From NCBI RefSeq assembly GCF_001422985.1, contig NZ_LMNL01000039.1, forward strand, positions 111,733 to 166,505: 54,773 nt of DNA, read 5' to 3'. The translations under genes and the position numbers were made by a program. The stretch comes from Methylobacterium sp. Leaf117. GTDB lineage: Bacteria > Pseudomonadota > Alphaproteobacteria > Rhizobiales > Beijerinckiaceae. Below are positions 1-8,124 of the stretch, piece by piece; within the stretch, counting starts at the first letter, position 1; every line of letters begins with the position of its first letter. The notes below the pieces were generated by a model, which made no database searches, had not been told where the DNA came from, and saw only the letters and a program-made list of their open reading frames with translations.

Positions 1-1559
1 TGGTCATCGACCTCACGCCGCCGGGCGCACCGGTGTTCGACGCCCTGGCGCCGACCACCGACACCACCCCGACCATCACGGGTACGGCCGAGGCCGGCGC
101 CACCATCACCATCTCGTCTGACGGCACCGTGCTCGGCACGGCGCTGGTCGGGACAGACGGACGCTTCACCTTCACGCCCACCGCCCCGCTGGCGGATGGG
201 AACACCGTGTTGACGGCCGACATCATCGATGCGGCTGGCAACGTGGGGCCGAGTACGAGCCGCATCGCTATGACGATCGATGCGACCAGCCCCGGAAATG
301 TCGCCCCGCAGGCGGTGTCGGAGGCGATCTCGACGGTGACGCACGCACCAGCGGTGACCGGCAACGTCCTCGCCAACGACACTGACCCCAATGCTGGCGA
401 TGTCCTGCACGTGACGTCAGTGCGCTTTGCAAACGGCGTGACCGCTGAGGTTCCGACGACGGGTACTGCCACGGTCGTGTCCGACCATGGAACTCTCCAG
501 ATCTCCGCAGACGGTCACTACAGCTATCAAGCCATCGGAGCCAACAACGTCGGGAACGGCGCGCAAACCAGAACTGAGATCTTCACCTACACGGTCTCGG
601 ACGAACAAGGTCTGTCGAACTCGGCGTCCCTCAGCGTCTCTCTTCAAGGGGTCGCTCCAGCTGCCGCGGCAACGTTTGGCTTCGCCTTCGTCGATGCTCA
701 CGTCACCTTGGCTGGCGAGTCTCTCGTCCTGACGGACCCGGAGGGCGTGCATCACGACATCAGTGGTATCGGAACGCTCCACTTCACGGATGGTACGATC
801 CAGGAGAACGACGGCCACTCACTCGTGGATGATGTCTGGTACCTGTCGAACAACCTGGATGTGTGGAGGGCCCACGTCGATGCCGACACCCATTACGAGA
901 CGTTTGGCTGGCGCGAGGGACGTGATCCGAACGCCTACTTCCATACGCGCGAGTATTTGGCCGAAAATCCCGACGTGGCGGCGGCCGGCGTCAATCCCCT
1001 GGAGCATTACTTCAACTACGGCGAACGGGAAGGCCGGAGTCCGGGTTCGGATTTCGCACCTGAGACGTATCTGTCTCTGAATCCGGACGTGAAGGCGGCG
1101 GGTGCCAATGCCCTGGAGCATTACCTTCAGCATGGCCAGCGGGAAGGTCGTAGCGTGTACGAAGGTGAAAGTTCTCCGACTCTTGTGGGAGACTTCGATG
1201 TCGAGTTCTACCTGGAACACAATCCCGACGTCGCTGCCGCCGCACGGTCAGCGACGGGCGTTCAGCCGGGGGATTACGCCTTCCAGCACTACCTCGACTT
1301 CGGTGCCAAGGAAGGGCGAGCCCCCAACGAGCTGTTCGATCCGGCCGCCTACCTGGCCGCGAACCCCGACGTCGCCGCGAATGGGGCCAATCCCCTGATC
1401 CACTACCAGGAGTATGGATGGCACGAGGGCCGCGATCCGGGACCCGGCTTTCACACGAACGCCTACCTCGAAGCCAACCCGGATGTCGCCGCCGCCGGCT
1501 GGGATCCCCTGCAACACTTCCTTGAGTTCGGCATGAAGGAAGGCCGCCTCCCGGTCTGA
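1..1559 (+). CDS. Large repeat-containing surface/adhesin-like protein, 3' end only
   Basis: The reading frame is already open at the left edge, so the true start lies outside; the GTG at 33 is internal. The visible part has a bacterial Ig-like module (about 100 residues, with a PTITGTAEAGATITI core), then a VCBS/cadherin-like segment (ANDTDPNAGDVLHVTSV, FTYTVSDEQG). After these come six copies of a ~35-40 residue repeat with the pattern YLxxNPDVAAAGxNPLxHYxxYGxxEGRxP, ending at the stop. The first copy is degenerate and the fourth carries an insertion. Such architectures are typical of very large secreted or cell-surface proteins (adhesion, biofilm). Secretion by a type I system is inference, since no transporter is in view. 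A GC-rich hairpin follows the stop. Confidence 0.85.
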   Translation, partial: VIDLTPPGAPVFDALAPTTDTTPTITGTAEAGATITISSDGTVLGTALVGTDGRFTFTPTAPLADGNTVLTADIIDAAGNVGPSTSRIAMTIDATSPGNVAPQAVSEAISTVTHAPAVTGNVLANDTDPNAGDVLHVTSVRFANGVTAEVPTTGTATVVSDHGTLQISADGHYSYQAIGANNVGNGAQTRTEIFTYTVSDEQGLSNSASLSVSLQGVAPAAAATFGFAFVDAHVTLAGESLVLTDPEGVHHDISGIGTLHFTDGTIQENDGHSLVDDVWYLSNNLDVWRAHVDADTHYETFGWREGRDPNAYFHTREYLAENPDVAAAGVNPLEHYFNYGEREGRSPGSDFAPETYLSLNPDVKAAGANALEHYLQHGQREGRSVYEGESSPTLVGDFDVEFYLEHNPDVAAAARSATGVQPGDYAFQHYLDFGAKEGRAPNELFDPAAYLAANPDVAANGANPLIHYQEYGWHEGRDPGPGFHTNAYLEANPDVAAAGWDPLQHFLEFGMKEGRLPV

Positions 1560-1570
1560 GTTCCCGCAAG

Positions 1571-1607
1571 ACCGGAGCCCGCGAGAATCGTCGCGGGCTC
1601 CACCGGT
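1571..1607 (+). terminator. Hairpin terminator after the surface-protein gene
   Basis: A perfect 10-bp stem (GAGCCCGCGA, loop GAATCG, TCGCGGGCTC at 1575-1600) is extended outwards by CCGG pairing after a 2-nt bulge. It begins 12 nt after the stop codon. There is no clear T-tract, so the mode of termination is uncertain. Confidence 0.55.
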
Positions 1608-1760
1608 CATGCTTTGGCCGGACGGGATGAACCCAGCGTTCCGTGACGTCCCAAGAACACCGCCCGGGGGCCAAGCCTCATCAGGGCAGCCGTACAGCCT
1701 GGCGAGCCCCGCTTCACCGGGTTTGAGAGCCGAACAGCAGCAGATCGAGGTCTTGCCCTC

Positions 1761-2147
1761 ATGATTCCCGCCAACGATTTGATCTCCGTGCCGGATGTGG
1801 TGCAGTTCCGGCGAACCATCCAGAGAAGCGTAGAGCAGCTGATGGATGCGCAGGACTACATCACTGGACAGGTCGCGGCCTTGAAGGCCATCGAACGTCA
1901 GGTGCGAACTCTGGCGTTACGGGAGAGCAGCCGTCTCCTCGAAGCGGAGAGCCAGACGGACGATCTCGACCGTTTGAGTGATATGCAGACGGCCACCAAC
2001 GCGAATTTCCGCCAGATGCAGGACTCCTATGCGGGCTTGCGCGCGCAGATCCTGACGCTGCTGGGGCAGCACGAGCAGCTCTACAGCTCCACGTTTGCCC
2101 CGACGCCGTCCGATCCGGCTCCGGCGCGATTCGCCCATTCCGAGTGA
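1761..2147 (+). CDS. Small coiled-coil protein, function unknown
   Basis: This 128-residue protein is predicted to be almost entirely alpha-helical. Residues ~15-110 are rich in L, Q, E, R and A with heptad-like spacing (VEQLMDAQDYITGQVAALKAIERQVRTL), so a coiled coil is likely. I see no signal peptide, membrane segment or catalytic motif. It lies directly upstream of three TadE/TadG-type genes in the same direction, and its stop is 62 nt before the first of them. It may therefore be co-transcribed with them and have a structural or scaffolding role, but that is only inference from position. Confidence 0.6.
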   Translation: MIPANDLISVPDVVQFRRTIQRSVEQLMDAQDYITGQVAALKAIERQVRTLALRESSRLLEAESQTDDLDRLSDMQTATNANFRQMQDSYAGLRAQILTLLGQHEQLYSSTFAPTPSDPAPARFAHSE

Positions 2148-2209
2148 ACATCGGCCCGCGGATCCCGGTCGGTCGCCGCGACGGGGCTTGTCGAGCTGGG
2201 AGAGCGCAG

Positions 2210-2746
2210 ATGGATCGCCCATGCGACGCCCCGTCCCGTCGAACACGCTCCGGATCACATCGGTGGTGCCGGCTATGGGCTGACTTCATCCGCGACACGC
2301 GCGCGGCGACAGCCGTCGAGGTCGCGATGATCACGCCGTGCTTCCTGGCGATGGTTCTCGCCTGGATCGAGGTTGGTCTGTGCCTGCTGATGCTCAGTAC
2401 CCTCGACAACGCGGCGCGTGATGCGAGCCGGCTGCTCCGGATCGGGTCGGTGAACGAGGCGACCTTCAAGGCCGCGATCTGCGCGAAGGCGTCACCCGTC
2501 ATTCCTTGCGACAAGATCGTCTATTATGTTCAGTCGGGTACGAGCTTTGCCAGCCTCTCGCCCGCGACATCGACCAGCGCCGGGGGATTGAGCAAGACCG
2601 GCTTCAATTCCGGCAGCTCCGGATCCGACGTTATTCTCCAGATCGGCTATAGCAAGGCGCCGCTATCCGGGATGTTGAAGGGCGCAGGCTTCGACACGGA
2701 TGTTCTGCTGTTGACGACCTTGTCGTTTCAGAACGAGCCCTACTGA
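2210..2746 (+). CDS. TadE-like pilus assembly/pseudopilin protein
   Basis: This 178-residue protein has a short basic N-terminus, then RDTRAATAVEVAMI and a single hydrophobic segment (about residues 35-60), followed by an extracytoplasmic domain. The (A/G)xxxVE(F/V)A pattern before the membrane segment is the signature of TadE-like pseudopilins of the Tad/Flp pilus. I chose ATG 2210 because GGGAGAG at 2198-2204 is well placed. A GTG at 2144 overlapping the previous stop is the alternative and would add a basic, low-complexity extension. It overlaps the next gene by 1 nt, so the three Tad-like genes form an operon. No Flp pilin or TadABC machinery is in view. Confidence 0.8.
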   Translation: MDRPCDAPSRRTRSGSHRWCRLWADFIRDTRAATAVEVAMITPCFLAMVLAWIEVGLCLLMLSTLDNAARDASRLLRIGSVNEATFKAAICAKASPVIPCDKIVYYVQSGTSFASLSPATSTSAGGLSKTGFNSGSSGSDVILQIGYSKAPLSGMLKGAGFDTDVLLLTTLSFQNEPY

Positions 2747-3276
2747 TGCGCGCCTTGGCGAGGCGGTACCGGTCTGACGAAGCCGGCGTCGGCGCCGTCG
2801 AGTTCGCCCTGATCGCTCCGTTCATCCTGGTCGCGATGCTCGGGAGTTTCCAGGTCTTCGCACTGGCGCGGGCACGGATGCTCGCCGTTGCTGCCACGCG
2901 CAACCTGGCGGATCTCGTTTCGCAGCAGGCGAGCGTCACGGCCTCGGACGTCGCGGATTACTGCAAGGGTGCCAAGCTCTCGCTGCTGCCCCTCGATACC
3001 GCGGGCTTTGCGGCATCGGTTGCGAGCGTGAGTTACCTCAACACGGTTCGGAAGGTCGACTGGACGAACACCAGCTGCGGCATCGTCTCAGCGATCGCCA
3101 CTGCCGCGAGCGATGCCGCGCCCGTCACGACCAGTTCCGGAGACAGCGCGATCGTTGTCAAGGCGAGCTTTCGTTACGCATCACCCCTGACCTTTCCTCT
3201 TGCGTTGAACGTGACCTTCTCGGTTTCCGCCCTGGCGCGCCCGCGTTCCGGCACGGCGGTGACATACGGCAGTTGA
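2746..3276 (+). CDS. TadE-like pilus assembly protein
   Basis: This 176-residue protein begins with a basic stretch, then DEAGVGAVEFALIAPFILVAML, the classic TadE motif (G-x-x-x-V-E-F-A) leading into one transmembrane helix (about residues 18-45). The rest is a predicted periplasmic domain with two cysteines that could form a disulfide. The TGATG junction with the preceding gene suggests translational coupling, and the next gene starts 4 nt after the stop. TadE-family proteins are minor pseudopilins needed for Flp pilus assembly. With no Tad ATPase nearby, this small set may be orphan or serve a remote tad locus. Confidence 0.85.
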   Translation: MRALARRYRSDEAGVGAVEFALIAPFILVAMLGSFQVFALARARMLAVAATRNLADLVSQQASVTASDVADYCKGAKLSLLPLDTAGFAASVASVSYLNTVRKVDWTNTSCGIVSAIATAASDAAPVTTSSGDSAIVVKASFRYASPLTFPLALNVTFSVSALARPRSGTAVTYGS

Positions 3277-3280
3277 GAGC

Positions 3281-4291
3281 ATGCGGATGCCGGTCGCTTC
3301 CTCGCCACGCGACACGCCTTGCCGTTTCCTGACGGATTGCAGGGGCACGTTTGCGGTCTGGTTCGGGGTCATGCTCGTTCCCGTTCTGCTGATTGCGGGC
3401 GGCGGGCTCGACATGATGCGGGCGGTCCAGCTCCGATCCGAGCTTCAGGCGGCGGCCGACAGCGCCGCCTTGGCGGGCGCGTCCGTCTACGTATCGGCCA
3501 CGACAAGTTCGACCGCTCAGGCGACCGCGACGCGTTTCATGGCCAACGCCATCGCGCGGATGCCCTCCGCAGCGAATGTGACCTTCACCGCAACGCCGAG
3601 CGCGGCGAGCGCGGCCGTCTACAGCGTGGCCGTGGCGGCTGAAGCGCGGGTCCCGAACTCCATCCTCTCGATGGTGTCGAGCGAGACTGCCGTCACGGTC
3701 CTGTCGGAGGCCCGCAGTGCCGGCTACAAGCTGGCGTTCTCACTGTCGAGCTTCGCCAGCAATTCCGCCGACGCGAACAGTATCTACTGGTACGTCGTGC
3801 CAGCCAACAACGGAATTCCAAGCAACAGCGATCTGAACTTACTATTTTCCAACACGGCAGGGAGCAGTTCCAAGGATATTTCCGCCGTCATTGGAACCGG
3901 CCAGAAGATCGGGTTCGCTCTGAAGAACGTGACCGGTGGGATCTCGAGCTATGGCCGCAATGGCTATGGCGCCGCTCCGGGGAGCAGCCACATCTTCTAT
4001 TCGCACCTCGTTCCCCCGTCATCCGCCGCCTATGCGCTGCAGCTGTTCAACTGCAGTCTTCAGACGACGACGCAGGGCGGGTTACTGAGTAACGGCTTCT
4101 GCTCGTTGGGCGCTCCGAGCAATGCAACGGTCAACTGCAATCAGACGCCGGGCCGGAAAATCACCTACAAATGGAATGATATGGGCGGGTTGGTCGACGA
4201 CAAGGACTACAACGATGCCGTGTTCAATGTAACCTGTCCCAGCACCCCATCGGGCGTGGGCGCCACGAACACCGTGGTCTTGACCCGGTGA
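3281..4291 (+). CDS. TadG-like protein with a C-terminal DUF4114-like domain
   Basis: 336 residues. The N-terminus (RGTFAVWFGVMLVPVLLIAGGGLDMMRA, about residues 21-48) is the TadG-type membrane segment, followed by LQAAADSAALAGA, the hallmark of TadG-like proteins. The C-terminal half (residues ~150-336) carries IGFALKN and KWNDMGGLVDDKDYNDAVFNV, which resembles the DUF4114 ending (W/F-x-D-x-x-x-x-x-D-x-DYND). DUF4114 is usually found in secreted or surface proteins. The combination suggests a membrane-anchored surface component, perhaps a pilus-associated adhesive tip; that role is inference. Third gene of the Tad-like operon, starting 4 nt after its neighbour. Confidence 0.8.
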   Translation: MRMPVASSPRDTPCRFLTDCRGTFAVWFGVMLVPVLLIAGGGLDMMRAVQLRSELQAAADSAALAGASVYVSATTSSTAQATATRFMANAIARMPSAANVTFTATPSAASAAVYSVAVAAEARVPNSILSMVSSETAVTVLSEARSAGYKLAFSLSSFASNSADANSIYWYVVPANNGIPSNSDLNLLFSNTAGSSSKDISAVIGTGQKIGFALKNVTGGISSYGRNGYGAAPGSSHIFYSHLVPPSSAAYALQLFNCSLQTTTQGGLLSNGFCSLGAPSNATVNCNQTPGRKITYKWNDMGGLVDDKDYNDAVFNVTCPSTPSGVGATNTVVLTR

Positions 4292-4300
4292 CGTTTGAGG

Positions 4301-4337
4301 GTCGGCGGAGGACGGCTTACCGTCCCGACATCCTTTT
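4301..4337 (+). terminator. Hairpin after the Tad-like operon
   Basis: GACGG-CTTA-CCGTC (4311-4324) is nested inside GTCGG...CCGAC (4301-4329) with a 5-nt bulge, followed by ATCCTTTT. It lies just after the stop at 4291 and could end the Tad-like operon. Confidence 0.5.
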
Positions 4338-4408
4338 GAAAAAAGGCGACGCATATCAAACGCCGCGGAGGCGCGCGCTGGTCGGGAGATAGCGGCTCGA
4401 TCCGACGA

Positions 4409-5017
4409 TCAGTTCATGCGCGCGCGGCGCTGATCACGTTCCAGTTTCGAGAGGCGTCGCCCAAGCTCCAGCAGAAGCATGTTGGTCATGTTCTCCAGGA
4501 GAGGATCGGCGAGCTTCTGGACGGCCTGACGGGCGGCGAGGCAATGCTCCGCCGCCTCCTCCAACGGATGCTCTGAGAGATCCGGTAACCCGGCGGAACA
4601 AGCGGCTTCATCGGCGTGATGTTCAGTCACGTCGATCAGGAAGCCGGAGCCGCGGCGGGGCTGGCCCGTTTCATCCAACTCGATGCGACCGCGTGCCAAA
4701 ACCCAGCGCAGGGCGCCGTCGGCTGAATGAATGCGATACTCATGCACGTAGGAGCGCCCCGACAGCGCGCTTCTGGCGATGATCTCGGCCGTTTTCACCC
4801 GATCTTCAGGATGAACGGCTTTCAGGAACAGACTCAGCGGAGCTCCACCGCGCGCCACCGAAGGGTCGACACTCGAAAGCAGAGCAACGGTCGCATCGGC
4901 AAACAACCGGTCATTGGGGATATCCCATTCCCAGCGCCCGATCATATCCGACGCATCCATGGCGTCTTGTAGCGCGATCTGTGGGGTTTCAGCCGCGCAT
5001 GTATCCCGCCGCGCCAT
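4409..5017 (-). CDS. PAS-domain protein with C-terminal helical domain (module A)
   Basis: 202 residues. The PAS fold-3 domain (about 22-128) has the usual landmarks: IGRWEWDIPNDRLFAD, HPEDR, the EYRIHSADGALRWVLARGR strand pair and GSGFLIDVTEH at its end. The C-terminal part (about 150-202) is helical: HPLEEAAEHCLAARQAV, then NMLLLELGRRLSKLE and a basic tail RRARMN. There is no kinase, GGDEF, EAL or HTH output, so the helical tail is the likely output or partner-binding surface. Start ATG 5017 gives exactly the length of the two paralogues (6492-7100, 7337-7945). It is divergent from the small protein at 5194. Ligand and output are unknown; no LOV cysteine motif is visible. Confidence 0.85.
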   Translation of the reverse strand: MARRDTCAAETPQIALQDAMDASDMIGRWEWDIPNDRLFADATVALLSSVDPSVARGGAPLSLFLKAVHPEDRVKTAEIIARSALSGRSYVHEYRIHSADGALRWVLARGRIELDETGQPRRGSGFLIDVTEHHADEAACSAGLPDLSEHPLEEAAEHCLAARQAVQKLADPLLENMTNMLLLELGRRLSKLERDQRRARMN

Positions 5018-5193
5018 CAGATGATCCTGGCCTCGTGAATCTCCGACATAACTTGGCACCGAAACTGAAAAACAAAATATTAACATATGAAATCAGGTTC
5101 ACACCTCGTACTGGTCTTTTTGCACCATCGCGTTCGAGCGTCCGGTCAGCTAAATCGACGATGCCAAATTTTGTATGCAACTGGGGATGAGCG

Positions 5194-5544
5194 ATGGACC
5201 GCAAGCTCGATGCCAGCGAGGGAGCAAGGTCTTTCTCACCCGAGTCAGACGTCAACGGACCAGTCCAAGTCATGTCCGATCTGAGGCAGGACCTTCAGAA
5301 TCGCATCGCGCAACAGCTCGGAATATCCGCCGCCGAGCTGCGGGACCCAGGCGAAACCCCGAACGCCGTGCACAGCGCGTCCAACCCGTTTCAGTCGACC
5401 GACACCGCCTTGAGCCGCGAGTGCCTGGAACTGCTCGACGCGTACATCCGCATCACAGATGTTGAGCAACGCCGTCGATGCCTTCAAGCCGTTCGCGAGG
5501 TGGCATCTGCCTCGGCAGACGAGGGCCCGGTGGAAGAAGCATGA
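5194..5544 (+). CDS. Small XRE-tail-like protein (module A)
   Basis: 116 residues, beginning MDRKL like its two paralogues (5990-6331 and 8125-8463). A central segment LQNRIAQQLGISAAEL resembles the last helices of an XRE-type HTH (IAeaLGvspseL). A conserved C-terminal helix pair follows: LSRECLELLDAYIRITDVEQRRRCLQAVREV. Similar I-x-D-x-x-x-R-x-x-x-L tails end many rhizobial XRE regulators. The upstream recognition helices of a full HTH are absent, so direct DNA binding is doubtful. It may be a dimerisation or regulatory partner of the divergent PAS protein; this is inference. It starts 176 bp from the PAS start, across an AT-rich shared promoter region. Confidence 0.75.
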   Translation: MDRKLDASEGARSFSPESDVNGPVQVMSDLRQDLQNRIAQQLGISAAELRDPGETPNAVHSASNPFQSTDTALSRECLELLDAYIRITDVEQRRRCLQAVREVASASADEGPVEEA

Positions 5545-5599
5545 TGGCTCGACGGTAGCCGGTTAAAAGTACGTCGCCGCATTGATCTCACGCTGGCGA

Positions 5600-5803
5600 T
5601 CACGCGTCCAGCCGTTCCGCCGATGCCTCATCATAACGGTCCATCATTTTGCGGCGCTCGTCTTTCTGAGCGAGTTCCTGTGCAACCTGCCACAGCAAGG
5701 CGCGTGTCATGGCGCGCATCGCCGGGGTACCTGTCTCGGCGACCGCTTCATGAGCTTTGAGGCATGCGTCCGCCATGGCCTCGAAACGTTCGTCGTATTC
5801 CAT
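5600..5803 (-). CDS. Stand-alone copy of the PAS-protein C-terminal helical domain
   Basis: 67 residues, all helical. MADACLKAHEAVAETGTPAM and MTRALLWQVAQELAQKDERR line up with the C-terminal domains of the three PAS proteins (AEHCLAARQAV..., NMLLLELGRRLSKLE), sharing the C-L-x-A, A-V, P, M-T and L-L positions. It carries this domain alone, with no PAS. It lies between modules A and B. If the helical domain mediates binding, this protein could compete with, titrate or bridge the PAS proteins; that is inference. Ribosome-binding signal before ATG 5803 is weak. Confidence 0.65.
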   Translation of the reverse strand: MEYDERFEAMADACLKAHEAVAETGTPAMRAMTRALLWQVAQELAQKDERRKMMDRYDEASAERLDA

Positions 5804-5989
5804 TGAGGATCAAGCCTGCTTCAGCGTGATAACAAAAGACAGAGAACGAAGTTGCACGCTGCCATTCTGTTGCAAGGAAGGGCGTTTCATTGATGTGTCT
5901 TAATATGAATGCGGTGTAAAATTTTATAATCGATCAACAATTTCAATCGCGTGTTTCAGAGTCTTACTTTCGATACCAAATGCTCGACG

Positions 5990-6331
5990 TCAGAGCTTGC
6001 CGTGCTTGTTCCTTTGAACTGCGTCCCGAACCATCTTCAGCAGGCGCTGGCGCTCTTCCGGGTCTTCCACACACGCGAAAACCGCGACGAGATCGGAACA
6101 GTCTCGGCTCAACGCCGTCTCGGCCGGTGGCCCGCCAGGACCGGCGTCTGGAACCTGATTGTCGGAAGCCCCTCGATCGAAAAGGTCTGATACGGACAGA
6201 CCGAGCGCATCTGCAATGCGGGATTGAAGGGTCGAGCCATACGAGGGTGAAGCCTCCGCCTCCTGATCCGGCAAGCGCGTGATGTTTTTTGTAAACGCAT
6301 CGGCTTCAGCCGGGCTCAGCTTACGGCCCAT
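5990..6331 (-). CDS. Small XRE-tail-like protein (module B)
   Basis: 113 residues from ATG 6331 (MGRKLSPAEAD), chosen because its paralogues begin MDRKL; an ATG-independent longer start at 6349 would add six residues. The middle segment LQSRIADALGLSVSDLFDRG is the part most like the end of an XRE HTH. The tail ALSRDCSDLVAVFACVEDPEERQRLLKMVRDAV matches the family pattern LSR(E/D)C-x(2)-L...DPEeRxRxL. It is the most divergent of the three copies. It is divergent from the PAS gene at 6492, with 160 bp between the starts. Confidence 0.75.
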   Translation of the reverse strand: MGRKLSPAEADAFTKNITRLPDQEAEASPSYGSTLQSRIADALGLSVSDLFDRGASDNQVPDAGPGGPPAETALSRDCSDLVAVFACVEDPEERQRLLKMVRDAVQRNKHGKL

Positions 6332-6491
6332 GGCGCTTCTCCACCACAACCCAGAACCGCATCTCGAACGCTTTCATGGAGGATACCATACAGCTTTTTA
6401 TGTCGCATCGAGATTTTGATGAGGATAGCTTTCGCTAGTTTTTTTCTTATTATGCTGCAACATCACATTGTATCCGACCACGGAGATGCGA

Positions 6492-7100
6492 GTGGGGCGA
6501 TTTCAAACGCGTGAGACCCTGGTGTCGCAAATCATGCTGCAACAGGCGCTTGACGCATCCGATATTATCGGACGCTGGGAATATGACGTTCCGAATGATC
6601 GCGTCTATGCCGACGCCCTCGTAGCACTTGTCTTCAACATCAACCCCGCTGAGACCGCAGCGGGCACCTCTCTCGGTACGTTCCTCGCCGGCGTTCATCC
6701 GAAGGACCGCGAGCGGTTTATTCGCGAGATCAAACTGAGCACTGAAACGGGCCTTTGCTGCGCGTTCGAGTACCGAGTTTGCTCGGCCGACGGTGTGGTA
6801 CGCTGGGTTCTGGATCGTGGACGCATCGCATTGGACGAGGCAGGACGGCCTCAGCGTGGTAGCGGTGTGCTGATCGACATCACACAATCTCGCCTCGGTG
6901 ATCATGCGAGAGGTACTGATGCGAGTTGTCAGGCTCAGCACCCCTTGGAACGCGCGGCAGAGCATTGCCTTGCGGCCCGTGAAGCGATTCATGAGTATCC
7001 CGAGCCCCTCCTACACCGGATGAGCGATATGCTGCTGCTGGAGGTTGGGCGTGCGCTCTCCAAACTCACGGACGAACGACGTCGCGGTGCAATGAATTAG
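6492..7100 (+). CDS. PAS-domain protein with C-terminal helical domain (module B)
   Basis: 202 residues from GTG 6492, which has GGAG six bases upstream; the module C copy shows the same GGAG-N6-GTG arrangement, and this start gives all three PAS paralogues exactly 202 residues. The PAS fold-3 domain (about 22-128) includes IGRWEYDVPNDRVYAD, HPKDRERF, FEYRVCSADGVVRWVLDRGR and GSGVLIDITQS. The helical C-terminus carries HPLERAAEHCLAAREAI and DMLLLEVGRALSKL. No catalytic output domain. An upstream ATG at 6486 and TTG at 6468 are less likely starts. Confidence 0.85.
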   Translation: MGRFQTRETLVSQIMLQQALDASDIIGRWEYDVPNDRVYADALVALVFNINPAETAAGTSLGTFLAGVHPKDRERFIREIKLSTETGLCCAFEYRVCSADGVVRWVLDRGRIALDEAGRPQRGSGVLIDITQSRLGDHARGTDASCQAQHPLERAAEHCLAAREAIHEYPEPLLHRMSDMLLLEVGRALSKLTDERRRGAMN

Positions 7101-7336
7101 CCCGGAGGTCCTTGAGCCGGTTGCAGCGGGGCGCGATCCTTCGAGCACCGAATCGAGGTCCCTCGCTGGCCGGTCGGTTGTCCCGTCTGCAAACAAGACT
7201 TCCGCCCGCCGGAGCAGTTCGCAAAGCGGATGTGGCAGGACCGACCTCGGACGCGCCGGCGCCCTGTTCTCGTGCGTCGCAACCCATTCCGCACAGGTTT
7301 TCGATCGCTTTCGGCGCTGGTAGCGCCAGCGGTCGA

Positions 7337-7945
7337 TCAGTTCATGCGCGCACGGCGCTGATCGCCCTCGAGCTTCGCCAGTTGGCTGCCAACTTCCAGC
7401 AGGAGTGCGTCGCTCAGCAGGTGGAGAACCGACCGGGGCAATTCATTGATCGCCTTGTGGGCAGCCAAGCAGTGCTCGGCTGCGCGTTCCAGAGGGTGAT
7501 CGGAATGCAGGACCGCAGCCGAGGCGTGATCTGCCTGGTCAAACCACTTCTGTGTCACGTCGATCAGGATCCCGCTGCCTCGCAGTGGAGCGCCGGTTTG
7601 GCTGAGCGCGAATCGACCGCGTGCAAGGACCCAGCGCAGATTGCCGTCGGCCGAACAAACCCGGTATTCCGCCAGATATGAGCGCCCGGCCTCGGCGCAT
7701 CGTTCGATCAGGCGATGTGTCGGATCGCGATCTTCAGAATGCATTCCGCTCATGAACCGAGCGAGGGGAGTTCCGGCTTTTGCCAAAGCGGGGTCGACGC
7801 CGAACAGCAGGGCAACGGTCGGATCTGAAAAGGCCCGGTCATTGGGAATATCCCAATCCCAGCGGCCGATCACGTCCGTGGCGTCGATCGCATCCTGCAG
7901 TCCGATCTGCGAAACCTTCGCGCCACCCAACTGACCTCGTCCCAC
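7337..7945 (-). CDS. PAS-domain protein with C-terminal helical domain (module C)
   Basis: 202 residues from GTG 7945 (GGAG six bases upstream). PAS landmarks: IGRWDWDIPNDRAFSD, HSEDRD, EYRVCSADGNLRWVLARGR and GSGILIDVTQK. C-terminal helical domain: HPLERAAEHCLAAHKAI, DALLLEVGSQLAKLE, then the basic tail RRARMN, identical in its last six residues to module A. It is divergent from the small protein at 8125 with 179 bp between starts. Modules A and C share orientation (PAS left, small protein right); module B is inverted. Likely a cytoplasmic sensor; the signal is not evident. Confidence 0.85.
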   Translation of the reverse strand: MGRGQLGGAKVSQIGLQDAIDATDVIGRWDWDIPNDRAFSDPTVALLFGVDPALAKAGTPLARFMSGMHSEDRDPTHRLIERCAEAGRSYLAEYRVCSADGNLRWVLARGRFALSQTGAPLRGSGILIDVTQKWFDQADHASAAVLHSDHPLERAAEHCLAAHKAINELPRSVLHLLSDALLLEVGSQLAKLEGDQRRARMN

Positions 7946-8124
7946 TCTCACCTCCAACCCGCGTCAATTCCTCCGTTCACTGAATCATGAGGCATTTTTA
8001 CGGCTGGTTAACACAGGATAAAGTGTTTCCCGCTCTCCCGACACGATGCGGCCACGCGTTTGCATACACTTTGGCCTGTGGCATGTAGGCCTCAAACTCA
8101 TGGGCAGACGATTGGGGACAGGAC

